From JAJYSO01 sp964586655 (GTDB taxonomy: Bacteria > Bacteroidota > Bacteroidia > Flavobacteriales > Flavobacteriaceae), in the NCBI GenBank assembly GCA_964586655.1, contig CAZPGY010000003.1, forward strand, positions 163,142 to 227,141: a stretch of 64,000 bases of DNA, written 5' to 3'. The notes under the pieces were generated by a model that saw only the letters and a program-made list of their open reading frames with translations, was not told the origin of the DNA and searched no databases. Numbering within the stretch: the stretch's first letter is position 1; every line of letters starts with the position of its first letter. A program made the position numbers and the translations under genes. Shown in pieces: positions 16,885 to 26,685 of the stretch.

Positions 16885-18171
16885 ATGGCAGAAAAAGCGA
16901 TTTTAGAATTACAAGGAAAAAAATATGAATTACCGATAACCATCGGTACGGAGAATGAAGTAGGAATCAAAATAAAATCTTTGCGAGGGGCTACCAATGG
17001 AGCAATCACCTTGGATCCGGGATATAAGAACACCGGTTCTTGTGAAAGTGCCATCACCTATCTCAACGGAGAGGAAAGCGTTTTGCGTTATCGCGGGTAT
17101 GCGATTGAAGATTTGGCAGAAAATGCCAGTTTCCTTGAGGTGGCTTACCTGTTGATTTTTGGAGAATTGCCTACCCAGCAAGAGGTTGACAAACTTTATA
17201 AAGACATTAAAGCACAGTCTACGGTAGATGAAGAGATGAAGAAGATCTTAGACGGTTTTCCAAAGTCAGCGCACCCCATGGGCGTACTGTCTTCACTGAC
17301 CAGTGCATTAATTGCCTTCAATCCCAATTCGGTCAATGTAGATTCTTCTGAGGATATGTACAATGCCATCATTAAGTTGTTGGCCAAATTCCCGGTGCTG
17401 GTGGCCTGGGCCTATCGAAAACGAAGTGGTCAGCCTTTGGACTACGGGGATACCTCCTTAAATTATGTCGATAATTTGTTGAAAATGATGTTTAAAAAAC
17501 CCAATGAACATTATGATATCGATCCCGATATTTCGGCGGCACTCAACAAATTATTAATCTTGCATGCCGATCACGAACAAAATTGCTCGGCCTCAACCGT
17601 GCGAATTGTAGGATCGTCACATGCCGGGCTCTTTGCTTCTATTTCTGCCGGGATTTCGGCCTTGTGGGGGCCTTTGCATGGCGGCGCAAATCAGGCAGTT
17701 ATTGAAATGCTTGAAAATATAAAAGCCGATGGAGGGGATACCCAAAAATACTTGGCCAAAGCCAAAGACAAAAGCGACCCTTTCAGGTTGATGGGCTTTG
17801 GGCATCGCGTATATAAAAACTTTGATCCACGAGCCAAAATTATTAAAAAATCGGCCGATGATGTGCTCAGCAAACTCGGCGTTGATGATCCGGTGCTGGA
17901 TATTGCCAAAGGCTTGGAAAAAGAAGCCTTGCAAGATGATTATTTTGTCAAGCGAAAACTGTATCCCAATGTAGACTTCTATTCCGGAATTATTTATCGC
18001 GCGCTCGGCATTCCTACCGAAATGTTTACGGTGATGTTTGCCATGGGGCGCTTGCCCGGTTGGATTGCTCAATGGCGTGAAATGCGCTTAAACAAAGAGC
18101 CTATCGGTCGCCCGCGACAAATTTATGTCGGTGAAACCCATAGAGAATTTAAAGAAATCGAAAAGCGATAA
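16885..18171 (+). CDS. gltA: Citrate synthase
   Basis: 428 residues, the length of the long bacterial type with an extra N-terminal domain (MAEKAILELQGKKYELPI). It condenses oxaloacetate and acetyl-CoA to citrate. Active-site regions are clear: HADHEQNCS, GPLHGGANQ (catalytic His), GFGHRVYKNFDPRA and the aspartate in NVDFYSGIIYRALG. It stands alone behind the 658-bp intergenic region and is followed by the amidinotransferase-fold gene, a neighbour often seen in this class. Confidence 0.98.
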   Translation: MAEKAILELQGKKYELPITIGTENEVGIKIKSLRGATNGAITLDPGYKNTGSCESAITYLNGEESVLRYRGYAIEDLAENASFLEVAYLLIFGELPTQQEVDKLYKDIKAQSTVDEEMKKILDGFPKSAHPMGVLSSLTSALIAFNPNSVNVDSSEDMYNAIIKLLAKFPVLVAWAYRKRSGQPLDYGDTSLNYVDNLLKMMFKKPNEHYDIDPDISAALNKLLILHADHEQNCSASTVRIVGSSHAGLFASISAGISALWGPLHGGANQAVIEMLENIKADGGDTQKYLAKAKDKSDPFRLMGFGHRVYKNFDPRAKIIKKSADDVLSKLGVDDPVLDIAKGLEKEALQDDYFVKRKLYPNVDFYSGIIYRALGIPTEMFTVMFAMGRLPGWIAQWREMRLNKEPIGRPRQIYVGETHREFKEIEKR

Positions 18172-18309
18172 ATTATATTGATAAAGCATTTCCTAACCCC
18201 CCCCAAATGTTTTGGAGTTTATACCAATTTGATTTGTTAAGTAGCCTGAAGATTTATAGGATAAATTTTAACGTATAGATTTGAAATTTAGACATAAATA
18301 TTGGGCTGC

Positions 18310-18341
18310 TTTGTAGGTCTAATTGGTGTTACTTTATTTTG
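18310..18341 (+). promoter_or_regulatory. Possible Bacteroidota promoter before the amidinotransferase-fold gene
   Basis: TTTG at 18,310-18,313, 21 bases, then TATTTTG at 18,335-18,341 approximate the -33 TTTG and -7 TAnnTTTG elements. The ATG follows 19 bases later. It overlaps a short dispersed repeat (ATTTGAAATTTAG...AATATTGG), so the match could be accidental. Confidence 0.35.
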
Positions 18342-18360
18342 GAACCCAAACTTTAAAACC

Positions 18361-19275
18361 ATGCTTAGCCTGCACGTAACGGATGAAACCTCTCGCTTAA
18401 AAGCTGTTGTTTTGGGACGAGCCGATAGCCAAGGAGAGCTCCCAAAGCTGGAAGAAACCTATGATCCCAAATCTGCGGAACATATCAAAGCCGGCACCTA
18501 CCCTAAAGAAGATCAGATGGTTGAAGAGATGAGCGCCGTAGAGAAAGTATTCCAAAAATATGACGTTCAAGTATACCGACCGGAATTGATTGAAAATTAT
18601 AATCAGATTTTTGCGCGCGATATCGGCTTTGTTATTGAGGATAAATTCATCAAAGCCAATATCCTGCCCAATCGCGAAAAAGAATTGGATGCTCTTCACG
18701 AAGTGTTGGCGCAAATCGACCCCGGTAAAATTGTTCAATTTCCTGAGGAAGTCCACGTGGAAGGAGGAGATGTAATGCCTTATCACGACTATATTTTTGT
18801 AGGCACCTATCGCGGCCAAGATTATCCCGATTATATTACGGCGAGAACCAATACAAAAGCAGTCGAAGCTTTGCAAGATTTATTTCCCGATAAAATTGTC
18901 AAGTCTTTTAACTTGCGCAAGTCTAACACTGATGCCAAAAACAATGCCTTGCACCTGGATTGTTGCTTTCAACCTGTGGGGAAAGACTTGGCCATTATTC
19001 ATAAAAACGGATTCTTGGAAGAAAAAGAATACAACTGGCTCATCCATAATTTTGGTCCCGAAAAAGTGTTTGAAATTACCAAAGAAGAAATGTATCACAT
19101 GAACAGCAATATCTTTTCCATTGCCGAAGATGTGGTCATTTCAGAGCGAAATTTCACCCGTTTAAACAGTTGGCTTCGTCAAAATGGCATTACCGTAGAA
19201 GAAGTACCCTATGCCGAAATCGCCAAACAAGAGGGCCTTCTACGCTGCTCCACCTTGCCTTTGATTAGGGAATGA
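18361..19275 (+). CDS. Amidinotransferase/DDAH-family guanidino-group hydrolase
   Basis: 304 residues from the ATG at 18,361; an in-frame TTG 60 bases upstream would add an unrelated leader. The pentein fold of arginine deiminases is recognisable from ARDIGFVI, then HVEGGDVMPY (substrate-binding Glu/Asp), LHLDCCF with the catalytic histidine, and GLLRCSTLPLIRE with nucleophile Cys296. Relatives are annotated as dimethylarginine dimethylaminohydrolase or arginine deiminase-like; the substrate here is not known. A second member of the superfamily, ctlX, lies 40 kb away at 59,184, although the two are often neighbours in relatives. Confidence 0.85.
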   Translation: MLSLHVTDETSRLKAVVLGRADSQGELPKLEETYDPKSAEHIKAGTYPKEDQMVEEMSAVEKVFQKYDVQVYRPELIENYNQIFARDIGFVIEDKFIKANILPNREKELDALHEVLAQIDPGKIVQFPEEVHVEGGDVMPYHDYIFVGTYRGQDYPDYITARTNTKAVEALQDLFPDKIVKSFNLRKSNTDAKNNALHLDCCFQPVGKDLAIIHKNGFLEEKEYNWLIHNFGPEKVFEITKEEMYHMNSNIFSIAEDVVISERNFTRLNSWLRQNGITVEEVPYAEIAKQEGLLRCSTLPLIRE

Positions 19276-19480
19276 AAAGAGAAATCCTGAATAAATACCT
19301 CCCGACGTTTATCGTTTTTGTCGTCTCGCTGTAGGAATGAGATAAACTATGAATTTGTTCTGGATGTAATAGACCTGATTTGGTAGATATCGAGCGCATT
19401 TTGTCTCATTAGTTTCATAATGGGTCAAGATGCTTTTCATTAACTTTTTTTTATATTCGCTTAAATAAAATTTTTTAAGA

Positions 19481-20323
19481 ATGTTTAAACTCCTACGCAT
19501 AGTTGCATTTTCGATTATTCTTTTTTCATTTTCTCGGGTAGCTGCACAATCCTATAAGGCCATGCCCTATAGCCAAAAGGTGTTAGATACTACAGTGATT
19601 CGTCTTTATTATCAATTTAACTACGCTAAAGATCCGGACCACAAATCGGATAAATCAATGGCTATGACGGTTTTAGAGGTGGGCAACCAATACCTAAAAT
19701 TCACAGATTATTTCCGAAGACGTGCTGATTCCGTTTCCCGAGCCTATTATAAAAAGGTGCATTATTCTGAGCAAGAGCTGGAAGCACTGATGCAGTTATT
19801 AGATAAAGTTCGCTATGATAATACTGTTGTGATGAATCTCAAGACCGGAAAAATGATCTATCAGGGTCGAATTCAGAGCCTCTATCAATATTCCAAGAAG
19901 ACCCCGCAACTCGATTGGAAGCTTTTGGACAGTACCAAGAAGATAAAGAACAGGTTCACCGTACAAAAAGCCATCACGACTTATGGAGGTAGAGACTGGG
20001 TGGCTTGGTTTAACATAGAAGGCAAGCAACCCTATCCTTATGGTCCCTATATTTTTAAGGGTTTGCCCGGGTTGATATTTGAGGTGTACGATACAGAAGA
20101 CAACTTTCATTTTACTTTGGTAGGAGGGGATAATCAAAAGAAGGTAGCCCTCTACCTTCGAAATGAAGATCGGATTAAAAAAACAACCGAAAAAAAATAC
20201 CGTCGGCTCAACAAGGCCTACCACCGCCATCCCTCTGCCTTTATCAAAGCCAAAGCCTGGTCCAGTGATGGTACACCAATAGAAATTCCTGCAAAGCCCT
20301 ACAACCCTATAGAAAGAGATTAA
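19481..20323 (+). CDS. GLPGLI family protein, type A
   Basis: 280 residues with a signal peptide (residues 1-22, ending VAAQ). The motif GLPGLI is at residues 194-199, preceded by YGGRDWVAWF and GPYIF. This family (TIGR01200) is widespread in Bacteroidota and has no assigned function; it acts outside the inner membrane. The type A pattern (VQKA...GGRDWVAWF) is shared with the three genes at 52,951-55,567. The stop codon touches the start of the barrel gene at 20,324 with no gap, so the two are certainly co-transcribed and probably coupled. Confidence 0.88.
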   Translation: MFKLLRIVAFSIILFSFSRVAAQSYKAMPYSQKVLDTTVIRLYYQFNYAKDPDHKSDKSMAMTVLEVGNQYLKFTDYFRRRADSVSRAYYKKVHYSEQELEALMQLLDKVRYDNTVVMNLKTGKMIYQGRIQSLYQYSKKTPQLDWKLLDSTKKIKNRFTVQKAITTYGGRDWVAWFNIEGKQPYPYGPYIFKGLPGLIFEVYDTEDNFHFTLVGGDNQKKVALYLRNEDRIKKTTEKKYRRLNKAYHRHPSAFIKAKAWSSDGTPIEIPAKPYNPIERD

Positions 20324-22954
20324 ATGAAGGGATTGTTTTTGTTGGCCTTTTTCCTAACCGGCTTTTATTCCTCATTTTCACAAACCCAAATAAAGGGCGT
20401 GGTTACCGATTCCTTGTCTCATCCTATTCCCAGGGTAACGATACTTGTTTCCAAACCGACCTCCAATGTGGTGAAAGCTTATACTTTTTCCGATAAACAG
20501 GGGCGGTATCAGATAAGGTTTGCATTAGCCTCCGATTCTGTTCTTATCGAGGTGCAGGCCATGGGTTTTTCTTCGGTAAAAAGGAAAATAAGAAACACTT
20601 CTCAAACCATAGATTTCTCTTTGAATTCCCAGGCTATTGTCCTTGATGAAGTGATTGTAAAAGCACCAAAGCCTATTGTGCAGCGCGGCGATACACTTGT
20701 TTATAAGGTTTCAGCATTTACTCAGGTGCAAGATCGAAGCATAGGTGATGTCATCGAGCACATGCCCGGAGTTGAGGTAAAAAGCGATGGCGAAATTTAT
20801 TATCAGGGAAAACCGATTAATAAATATTATGTCGAAGGCATGGATATGCTCGGAGGCCGCTACAGCATCATCAATGAAAACCTGCCGGGATATGAAGTGG
20901 CCGAGGTGCAAATCCTGAAACATCACCAATCGGTAAAGGTCTTGGACAGCGTGACTTTTTCAGAACAAGCCGCAATCAACCTCAAACTCAAAAAAAAACA
21001 TGTTTTCACGGGGCAGGCCAAAGTGGGGGGTGGAGCTTCTCCTTTTTTGTGGGATGTGAATATAACCCCTATGCTGTTTACGAAAGAATCCCAATTTTTG
21101 GGGAGCTATCAAACCAATAACACGGGACACTCTATTCAAAGTCAATTGGTTGATCACACCGGCGGAAGCAGTGTTAGTATGGGAGGCGGATTAGGAGCAA
21201 ACTGGCTTCATATTCAGCGAGTTTCTGCTCCCGGTTTTCGAGCGCAGCGATGGTTGGACAACAATGCACACCTTGGTTCATTTAATTTTATTACAAAATT
21301 GAAGAAGGAGCAAACCCTGAAAGGTTTTGCCTCTTATTACAATGGATATTTACAGCAATACGGCACTGCAGAAACCCGATTTTTCACCCCCACCGATACG
21401 ATAAGGCTTCAGGAAGAACAATACAATCAAACCTATAAAGAAAGCTTCCGTACGGGGCTTACTTTCGAGAAAAATGCAGCTAAAAATTATGTAAAGGATA
21501 AACTTATTTTTAGTGGAAGGTGGGATCAAGCGAGGGGGCAGCTTTTAAAAAATGGAGAAAATACCGTGCAAAACCGTTCCAATACCACTTACAAACTGGG
21601 GAATAGTTTAAAAATAATCACACCAATAGGGAATCAGTTGTTTCATATCCGTTCAAATATTGCGCTGAGCAAAACCCCTCAAAAACTACGGGTTTCCCCC
21701 GGGCAGTTTGTTGATCTGCTCAATAACGGAATCGACTATGACCGGAGTTTTCAAAATTTAGAGGTAAAAACTTTTTATGCTGCCCATTCCCTTGGCCTTA
21801 CCAAAGAAATAGGGAAGTTTAATTTCCATTCAAAACTCGGGTTCGACTATCGTACCCAAAGGCTGACCAGCCAACTTTTTACCAGTACAAATAATTCCTT
21901 AGGGATTCCTTTTAAGAACGATCTCAAATGGAATCAGGCGGTTCTTTATTTCGATTTAAGAACCCGGTTTTATACCAATGGTTGGAAAATATCCCTTTCC
22001 ACCCCATTAAGATTAAAGACTTATAGCCTCGAAGATGAAGGGCATAAAGAAAATAAGGAGATAAATAGGTTTCTTTTTGATCCCCGGCTCTCGATCACAA
22101 GATTTATAGGAGATCATTGGGAGTTGTCAGCCTCAGCAGGAACCGGACATTCCATAGGAAATATTCGTCGGTTTCACTATGGCTTCATAATGAGCGGTTA
22201 CCGGAATATTGGACGCATAAATGCCGCTGTCCCCATAACTTCCAATCAACGCGTAGGGATAGGGGTTGAATATGAAAATCCACTGGCCGGTATCTTTGGC
22301 AATGCCGGAATTTCGTTTTCTCATCGCAAGAACAACCTGCTTTATAAGAGACAAATTTTACCTAATGGAACTACTGAAATAACAGCGGTCCAAAAAGATA
22401 ATTTTGGAGGGGGCAAAGAAGCTTCGGGTGAATTGACTAAATTGTTTTGGGGGATTGAAACCAAGGTGACCTTCAAAGCCAGCTATGCTGTCAATAATTC
22501 GCAACTGAGATTGAATGGGGTACTTTCGGATATGCAGATCACGAAAAATACCTATAGTGTGGAGGTAGATCCCGCTTTTTCAGATTGGTTTAACCTTAAA
22601 TATGCTGCCGGGATTGCCTTTTCGAACAGTGAAATTCACGGAGAGAAACAGCGACAGGTCAGCTCTCAGGTTCATCAGGCTGTGCTTAATTTTCATCTTT
22701 TCAATAAACACAATTTGGGAGTCGATCTTCAGTATTATAGAAATAATTATTCATCGGATAATGATCAGTTTTTTTCGGATGCTTTTTACCGCTTTTCTTT
22801 AAAGAAAAAGCATTTGGATTTTGAATTGATGCTTACCAATATTTTTAATACGGAGACCTATCAAACTACAAGCTTAAATAGGTTTGGGTATATCGAAACC
22901 AATTATCGACTCCGACCAAGACAGTTGTTGGTTCGGGTGCGATTTAGTTTTTAA
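20324..22954 (+). CDS. Outer-membrane beta-barrel protein with carboxypeptidase-like and plug domains
   Basis: 876 residues. Signal peptide 1-19 (SSFSQ), then a carboxypeptidase-regulatory-like beta sandwich (about 22-105, IKGVVTDSLSHPIPRVTI), a TonB-receptor-type plug (about 115-225, with MPGVEVKSDGEIYYQGKPIN and VEGMDMLGGRYSII) and a long barrel ending in aromatic VRVRFSF. It looks like a TonB-dependent transporter, but I see no clear TonB box. It pairs with the type A GLPGLI gene directly upstream and is closely similar in plan to the barrel at 55,614, which is also beside type A GLPGLI genes. The substrate is unknown. Confidence 0.85.
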   Translation: MKGLFLLAFFLTGFYSSFSQTQIKGVVTDSLSHPIPRVTILVSKPTSNVVKAYTFSDKQGRYQIRFALASDSVLIEVQAMGFSSVKRKIRNTSQTIDFSLNSQAIVLDEVIVKAPKPIVQRGDTLVYKVSAFTQVQDRSIGDVIEHMPGVEVKSDGEIYYQGKPINKYYVEGMDMLGGRYSIINENLPGYEVAEVQILKHHQSVKVLDSVTFSEQAAINLKLKKKHVFTGQAKVGGGASPFLWDVNITPMLFTKESQFLGSYQTNNTGHSIQSQLVDHTGGSSVSMGGGLGANWLHIQRVSAPGFRAQRWLDNNAHLGSFNFITKLKKEQTLKGFASYYNGYLQQYGTAETRFFTPTDTIRLQEEQYNQTYKESFRTGLTFEKNAAKNYVKDKLIFSGRWDQARGQLLKNGENTVQNRSNTTYKLGNSLKIITPIGNQLFHIRSNIALSKTPQKLRVSPGQFVDLLNNGIDYDRSFQNLEVKTFYAAHSLGLTKEIGKFNFHSKLGFDYRTQRLTSQLFTSTNNSLGIPFKNDLKWNQAVLYFDLRTRFYTNGWKISLSTPLRLKTYSLEDEGHKENKEINRFLFDPRLSITRFIGDHWELSASAGTGHSIGNIRRFHYGFIMSGYRNIGRINAAVPITSNQRVGIGVEYENPLAGIFGNAGISFSHRKNNLLYKRQILPNGTTEITAVQKDNFGGGKEASGELTKLFWGIETKVTFKASYAVNNSQLRLNGVLSDMQITKNTYSVEVDPAFSDWFNLKYAAGIAFSNSEIHGEKQRQVSSQVHQAVLNFHLFNKHNLGVDLQYYRNNYSSDNDQFFSDAFYRFSLKKKHLDFELMLTNIFNTETYQTTSLNRFGYIETNYRLRPRQLLVRVRFSF

Positions 22955-23053
22955 TACCGTATTCCAAGAGCATCTGCGGGTCGCTAATATAAAAGGCATA
23001 GCTCACAACAGCCGGACTTTAGAACCGATGAAAAGAGCGAGAAATTTAAAGGG

Positions 23054-25756
23054 CTAAAGTTGATAACTCAAAATAAATAAAATCGTTCGGGGCTGTATAT
23101 AGGTGCGCCGGTCATAGACCATAAATTCATTAAAATAATGCGTTCGCTTATACTTGACGTCAAAAATATTATCTACCCTGATTTCAAAACCCCAGGCGCT
23201 GCCTTCTTTCCGGTAATATAGAGAAGCACTCCCAATTTGAAAGGATTGCGCTCGATCGGCAGTTTCGTCTTTGGTGTAGTTATAATTGTATTGAGCCTTA
23301 AAAATAAAACCGTTTAAGAAATAATAATTGAGGTGTATATAAGGACTAAAAGACCAATACTGATTTTCAAACTGCGTTGAACCGGAGCGGCGAAAAATTT
23401 GACGTGCACCGAGGGTAAAGTTGGGCAAATCCTCAAAGTTGGACCATACCCTGGGGGCAAAAGCATAGAGGGTAGCATGATAATCCCTTCTTTGGTGATT
23501 GATAAAGCGCGAATATTTGTTGAAATAAACTTGGCCACTCAATGACGCCCTGTAATGTCTCCAGCGCTTTGTGAAATTACCCCTAAAACGATAAGAATCT
23601 TCCGGGAGATCACTGTATATACTGGTGTTGATTTGGCTAATTCCTTCTAAGATGGTGGTGTGCTGAATATCTTTTTCTTGACGCTTGTAACTGGCGTGAA
23701 GGCGGTATATAATTCCATGTGCCAAATCATAATTTCGAAATTGAAGGGAGAGGCGGTGATACAATGCGTTTTCCAAATTTTCATTCCCGCGATAAAGGGT
23801 GTTAAAACCGGTGAGCCGCAGTCGGTTTGCAAATGACGAAGCCTCGGGGAAACTTGTTTCTAAACGGTAATTAAAACTCAGTTCTTTGGCTGTTGTTGGT
23901 TCAAATTTTATCTCTAATTCAGGAGCGAGTACGCCTTTTGTCGCATCGGTAATGCGCTGGTCAAATTGGTCAATCTGCCACAAATAATGATGGTAGACCA
24001 GTCCCGGTTTAAAGACTACTTTCCCGAGCATAAATTTGTATTGGAATCCGATGTACGGGTCGATGAGTTGAAACCCCAAGGCGTTGTCAAATCCCGCTGA
24101 GGCAAAACCGTTGATGGCTCCGTTTTGCAGTCGTTGATAATCGGTGCTGTTGTAGGTTTCATGGAAAAAATAAAGTCCAACCTTAGGATAAAGGTGATTG
24201 GTGCTGTTTAAAACCCAATAATGTTTAAAATTAAATCGACCGGTACTGGTGATGGCGTCATAATGATGTAGAAATTGATAAGTTTCTCCGTCTTGTACAG
24301 CGGGAATTCTATCGGCAAATACCGGGCGATCAAAATTCCAATGGGTCAGGCTGCGCGCTTCTTTATAGGTGTATTGGGCTCTTATCTCGGAGGTATGTTC
24401 ATAAGTAGGTCGGGTGTTGTAACGAAAATATTGGCTGATTTCCAAGTGGTGAGGATCCCTTAAGGTGTGGGTATAATTGGTACTGTCGGCAAACCGAGAA
24501 CGGATAAAACGGCCGAGGGTTCCATTAGACACATTAGCGACGACATCGTAGGCCAAATCTTTTCGGATGTCGGGCGTGTAACGGAGTCTAATTTTATTAA
24601 AATTGCTGAATCCCTTATGATTTGAAGTTGTCAAACGATTTTCAATCAGGTTGTTTTGGGTCAGATATTCGGTGTGATTGGTGATTTTAGACTCTGTTTC
24701 TTGCTGAGCAAGGATGGTGTAAGCGGTCAATCGAATAGCTTTATTAATTTGTTGACTCAGGTTGGCAGCACCAAAAAGGGTTTTGTTGTGCAGCACGGCA
24801 TCACTGCCGGAAAATTTGCTGAGTCCTGAATTTCCGGAGCGGATGGGATTATCCATAAAAGCCATGGCCCCTCCTTTAAAACGCAAGACATCGTCCCAAT
24901 CCAGCGGACTTTTGTTTACATTATTCAGACTTCCAATAAAGTTGATCGTGGTTTTCGGACTGTAATAAAATAGGGTGGGATGCAGATAATACCGCTCTTT
25001 ATGACCACCGCCAATTTCACTTTCGCCAAATACAAAGTCTTTTTTGTCTTCTTTGAGTTTGATATTCATAGCCATGCGGTCACTGTCGCTTAAACCTTTC
25101 ATAAAGGCCACTTCGTGATAGTCATCGAGGGCAACGACCTCTTCTACCGCATCAGCCGGAATGTTGTTGACTCCCAGTTTTACATCGCCGCCAAAAAACG
25201 GCTTTCCATCTACTAAAAGTTTGCTTACCTTTTTGCCATTAACCGTTACATTGCCTTCCCGATCTACTTCCACGCCGGGTAGTTTTTTTAGAATGCCGCG
25301 GAGCTTGCGCTCATCGCCATGCCTAAATTGATCCACCCGATAGGTGATGGTGTCTTCCTTGACAATCATGGCCATCTTGGCTTTGACCACCGCAGCCTCC
25401 AGAGCGGTGGCGCTTCGATGCAACAGGTAGTTTTTGACCGTGTGATCTGTAATGCGGATGCTGTCAATCAAAGGGGAAAAACCCAAAGAGGTAATTTCGA
25501 TGGTGTACCACACTCCTTGGGTCAATTGGAGTTGATATTGTCCCTTTTCATTACTGATGGAAAAGGTGATTTCTCCCTCTTCTGTTTTGGGAGTGGCAAT
25601 GACATTGGCATAGACCACCGCCTGACCGGTACTGTCTTGAAGTCGGCCTTCTAAATTTACTTTTTGCGCATATAAAACTGACGAACTTGCTATGAAAAAC
25701 AAAATCAACAGACTGATTCCTCGTTTTTGTATCGGCCGAATGGCGGTACTGATCAT
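23054..25756 (-). CDS. Outer-membrane beta-barrel protein, second type
   Basis: 900 residues from the ATG at 25,756; an upstream in-frame ATG would add 13 residues before the signal peptide. Signal peptide to about residue 31 (SSVLYAQ), carboxypeptidase-like domain (NLEGRLQDSTGQAVVYANV), plug-like region (LKKLPGVEVDREGNVTVNGKKVSKLLVDGKPFFGG) and a barrel ending PRTILFILSYQL. The plug wording (VNGKKVSKLLVDGKPFF) differs from the YYQGKPINKxYVEG version of the other two barrels. It is the last gene of a minus-strand array after three type B GLPGLI genes, suggesting a distinct matched pair. Confidence 0.85.
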   Translation of the reverse strand: MISTAIRPIQKRGISLLILFFIASSSVLYAQKVNLEGRLQDSTGQAVVYANVIATPKTEEGEITFSISNEKGQYQLQLTQGVWYTIEITSLGFSPLIDSIRITDHTVKNYLLHRSATALEAAVVKAKMAMIVKEDTITYRVDQFRHGDERKLRGILKKLPGVEVDREGNVTVNGKKVSKLLVDGKPFFGGDVKLGVNNIPADAVEEVVALDDYHEVAFMKGLSDSDRMAMNIKLKEDKKDFVFGESEIGGGHKERYYLHPTLFYYSPKTTINFIGSLNNVNKSPLDWDDVLRFKGGAMAFMDNPIRSGNSGLSKFSGSDAVLHNKTLFGAANLSQQINKAIRLTAYTILAQQETESKITNHTEYLTQNNLIENRLTTSNHKGFSNFNKIRLRYTPDIRKDLAYDVVANVSNGTLGRFIRSRFADSTNYTHTLRDPHHLEISQYFRYNTRPTYEHTSEIRAQYTYKEARSLTHWNFDRPVFADRIPAVQDGETYQFLHHYDAITSTGRFNFKHYWVLNSTNHLYPKVGLYFFHETYNSTDYQRLQNGAINGFASAGFDNALGFQLIDPYIGFQYKFMLGKVVFKPGLVYHHYLWQIDQFDQRITDATKGVLAPELEIKFEPTTAKELSFNYRLETSFPEASSFANRLRLTGFNTLYRGNENLENALYHRLSLQFRNYDLAHGIIYRLHASYKRQEKDIQHTTILEGISQINTSIYSDLPEDSYRFRGNFTKRWRHYRASLSGQVYFNKYSRFINHQRRDYHATLYAFAPRVWSNFEDLPNFTLGARQIFRRSGSTQFENQYWSFSPYIHLNYYFLNGFIFKAQYNYNYTKDETADRAQSFQIGSASLYYRKEGSAWGFEIRVDNIFDVKYKRTHYFNEFMVYDRRTYIQPRTILFILSYQL

Positions 25757-25832
25757 AGCGGATTTAGATTTAATAATATTAAAATGAAATAACAATATTA
25801 AGACAATTTTATAAGAGAACAGTACGATTCAA

Positions 25833-26654
25833 CTAATTTTTTAGTTTATATTTCATTTTATGAGTAAGTCGGTGGGTTTCTTTGCGGTATTCTTGTATGG
25901 TCAAGCGTTTTCCGTGGGCGGGCGGTTTGATGTTTTGTTCCCTTTTGCTGAGGTTGATTTTATCGGCATAAAAATACCAATGCCCTTGTTGGAGCCCAAG
26001 GATTAACCCGGGAAGCCCCGCGTAGTTCATGGGACCGAACTGAAAGGGAAGAGAAGGCGCAAACCAGGCCGTTATTTTTCCTTTTTTTAGGAAAGTGGCG
26101 TCAAATACCGCAGTGGCCTTTCGACAGAGATATCCCTGTATTTTTTTCGTTTCATCGGTAATATGCCATTGTATGCTGTCGATTTTTCGTTCGATCAGCC
26201 ATTTCCTGTTGATATAATGCAATTGGTGCAGTTTAATGTTTTTAATCAAATGGGTATAAAAGATTCCATCGGCCCCAATGAACCGTGAACTAAAGGTCAA
26301 ATCGATGCCGTTATCGTTTTTGAGGTAGGCAGGCGAGCTGAACAGTGCTTCTTTTTTAGTGAACTTCAGGGTATACGTCAGGTAGGGCAGCCCCTTATTG
26401 ATTTTTTTGTTGAACCGTTTTATCGCCGACGCTTGCCGGGCAGTCGCGTTGACCTCTTCTAAAAACGCCTCGATATTATGGGCACTTTTAACCTTATAAA
26501 TTACCGTTCCGGATTGGATTTGGGCATAGCCGAAATGTGTCAGTAGCGTGATGAATACAATATTTAGAAGGTATTTTTTTGAGCTGAATAGAGAAGCAGA
26601 CCGCTCAGGCTGGGGCGGTGCTAAAAACTGTGTTCCGTTTAATTGCTTTGTCAT
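25833..26654 (-). CDS. GLPGLI family protein, type B
   Basis: 273 residues. The only ATG ahead of the hydrophobic signal segment (residues 27-45, ending FGYAQ) leaves an unusually long 25-residue polar N-terminus, so the start is uncertain. GLPGLI is at residues 213-218, preceded by TAWFAPSLPFQFGP. Type B proteins carry GYLCRKA with one conserved cysteine (Cys177) where type A has VQKA. It lies 76 bp upstream of the barrel gene and 31 bp after the next GLPGLI gene, so one operon is likely. Confidence 0.85.
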   Translation of the reverse strand: MTKQLNGTQFLAPPQPERSASLFSSKKYLLNIVFITLLTHFGYAQIQSGTVIYKVKSAHNIEAFLEEVNATARQASAIKRFNKKINKGLPYLTYTLKFTKKEALFSSPAYLKNDNGIDLTFSSRFIGADGIFYTHLIKNIKLHQLHYINRKWLIERKIDSIQWHITDETKKIQGYLCRKATAVFDATFLKKGKITAWFAPSLPFQFGPMNYAGLPGLILGLQQGHWYFYADKINLSKREQNIKPPAHGKRLTIQEYRKETHRLTHKMKYKLKN

Positions 26655-26685
26655 TGATATGGTTTTTGCAGATATTATGGCATGC

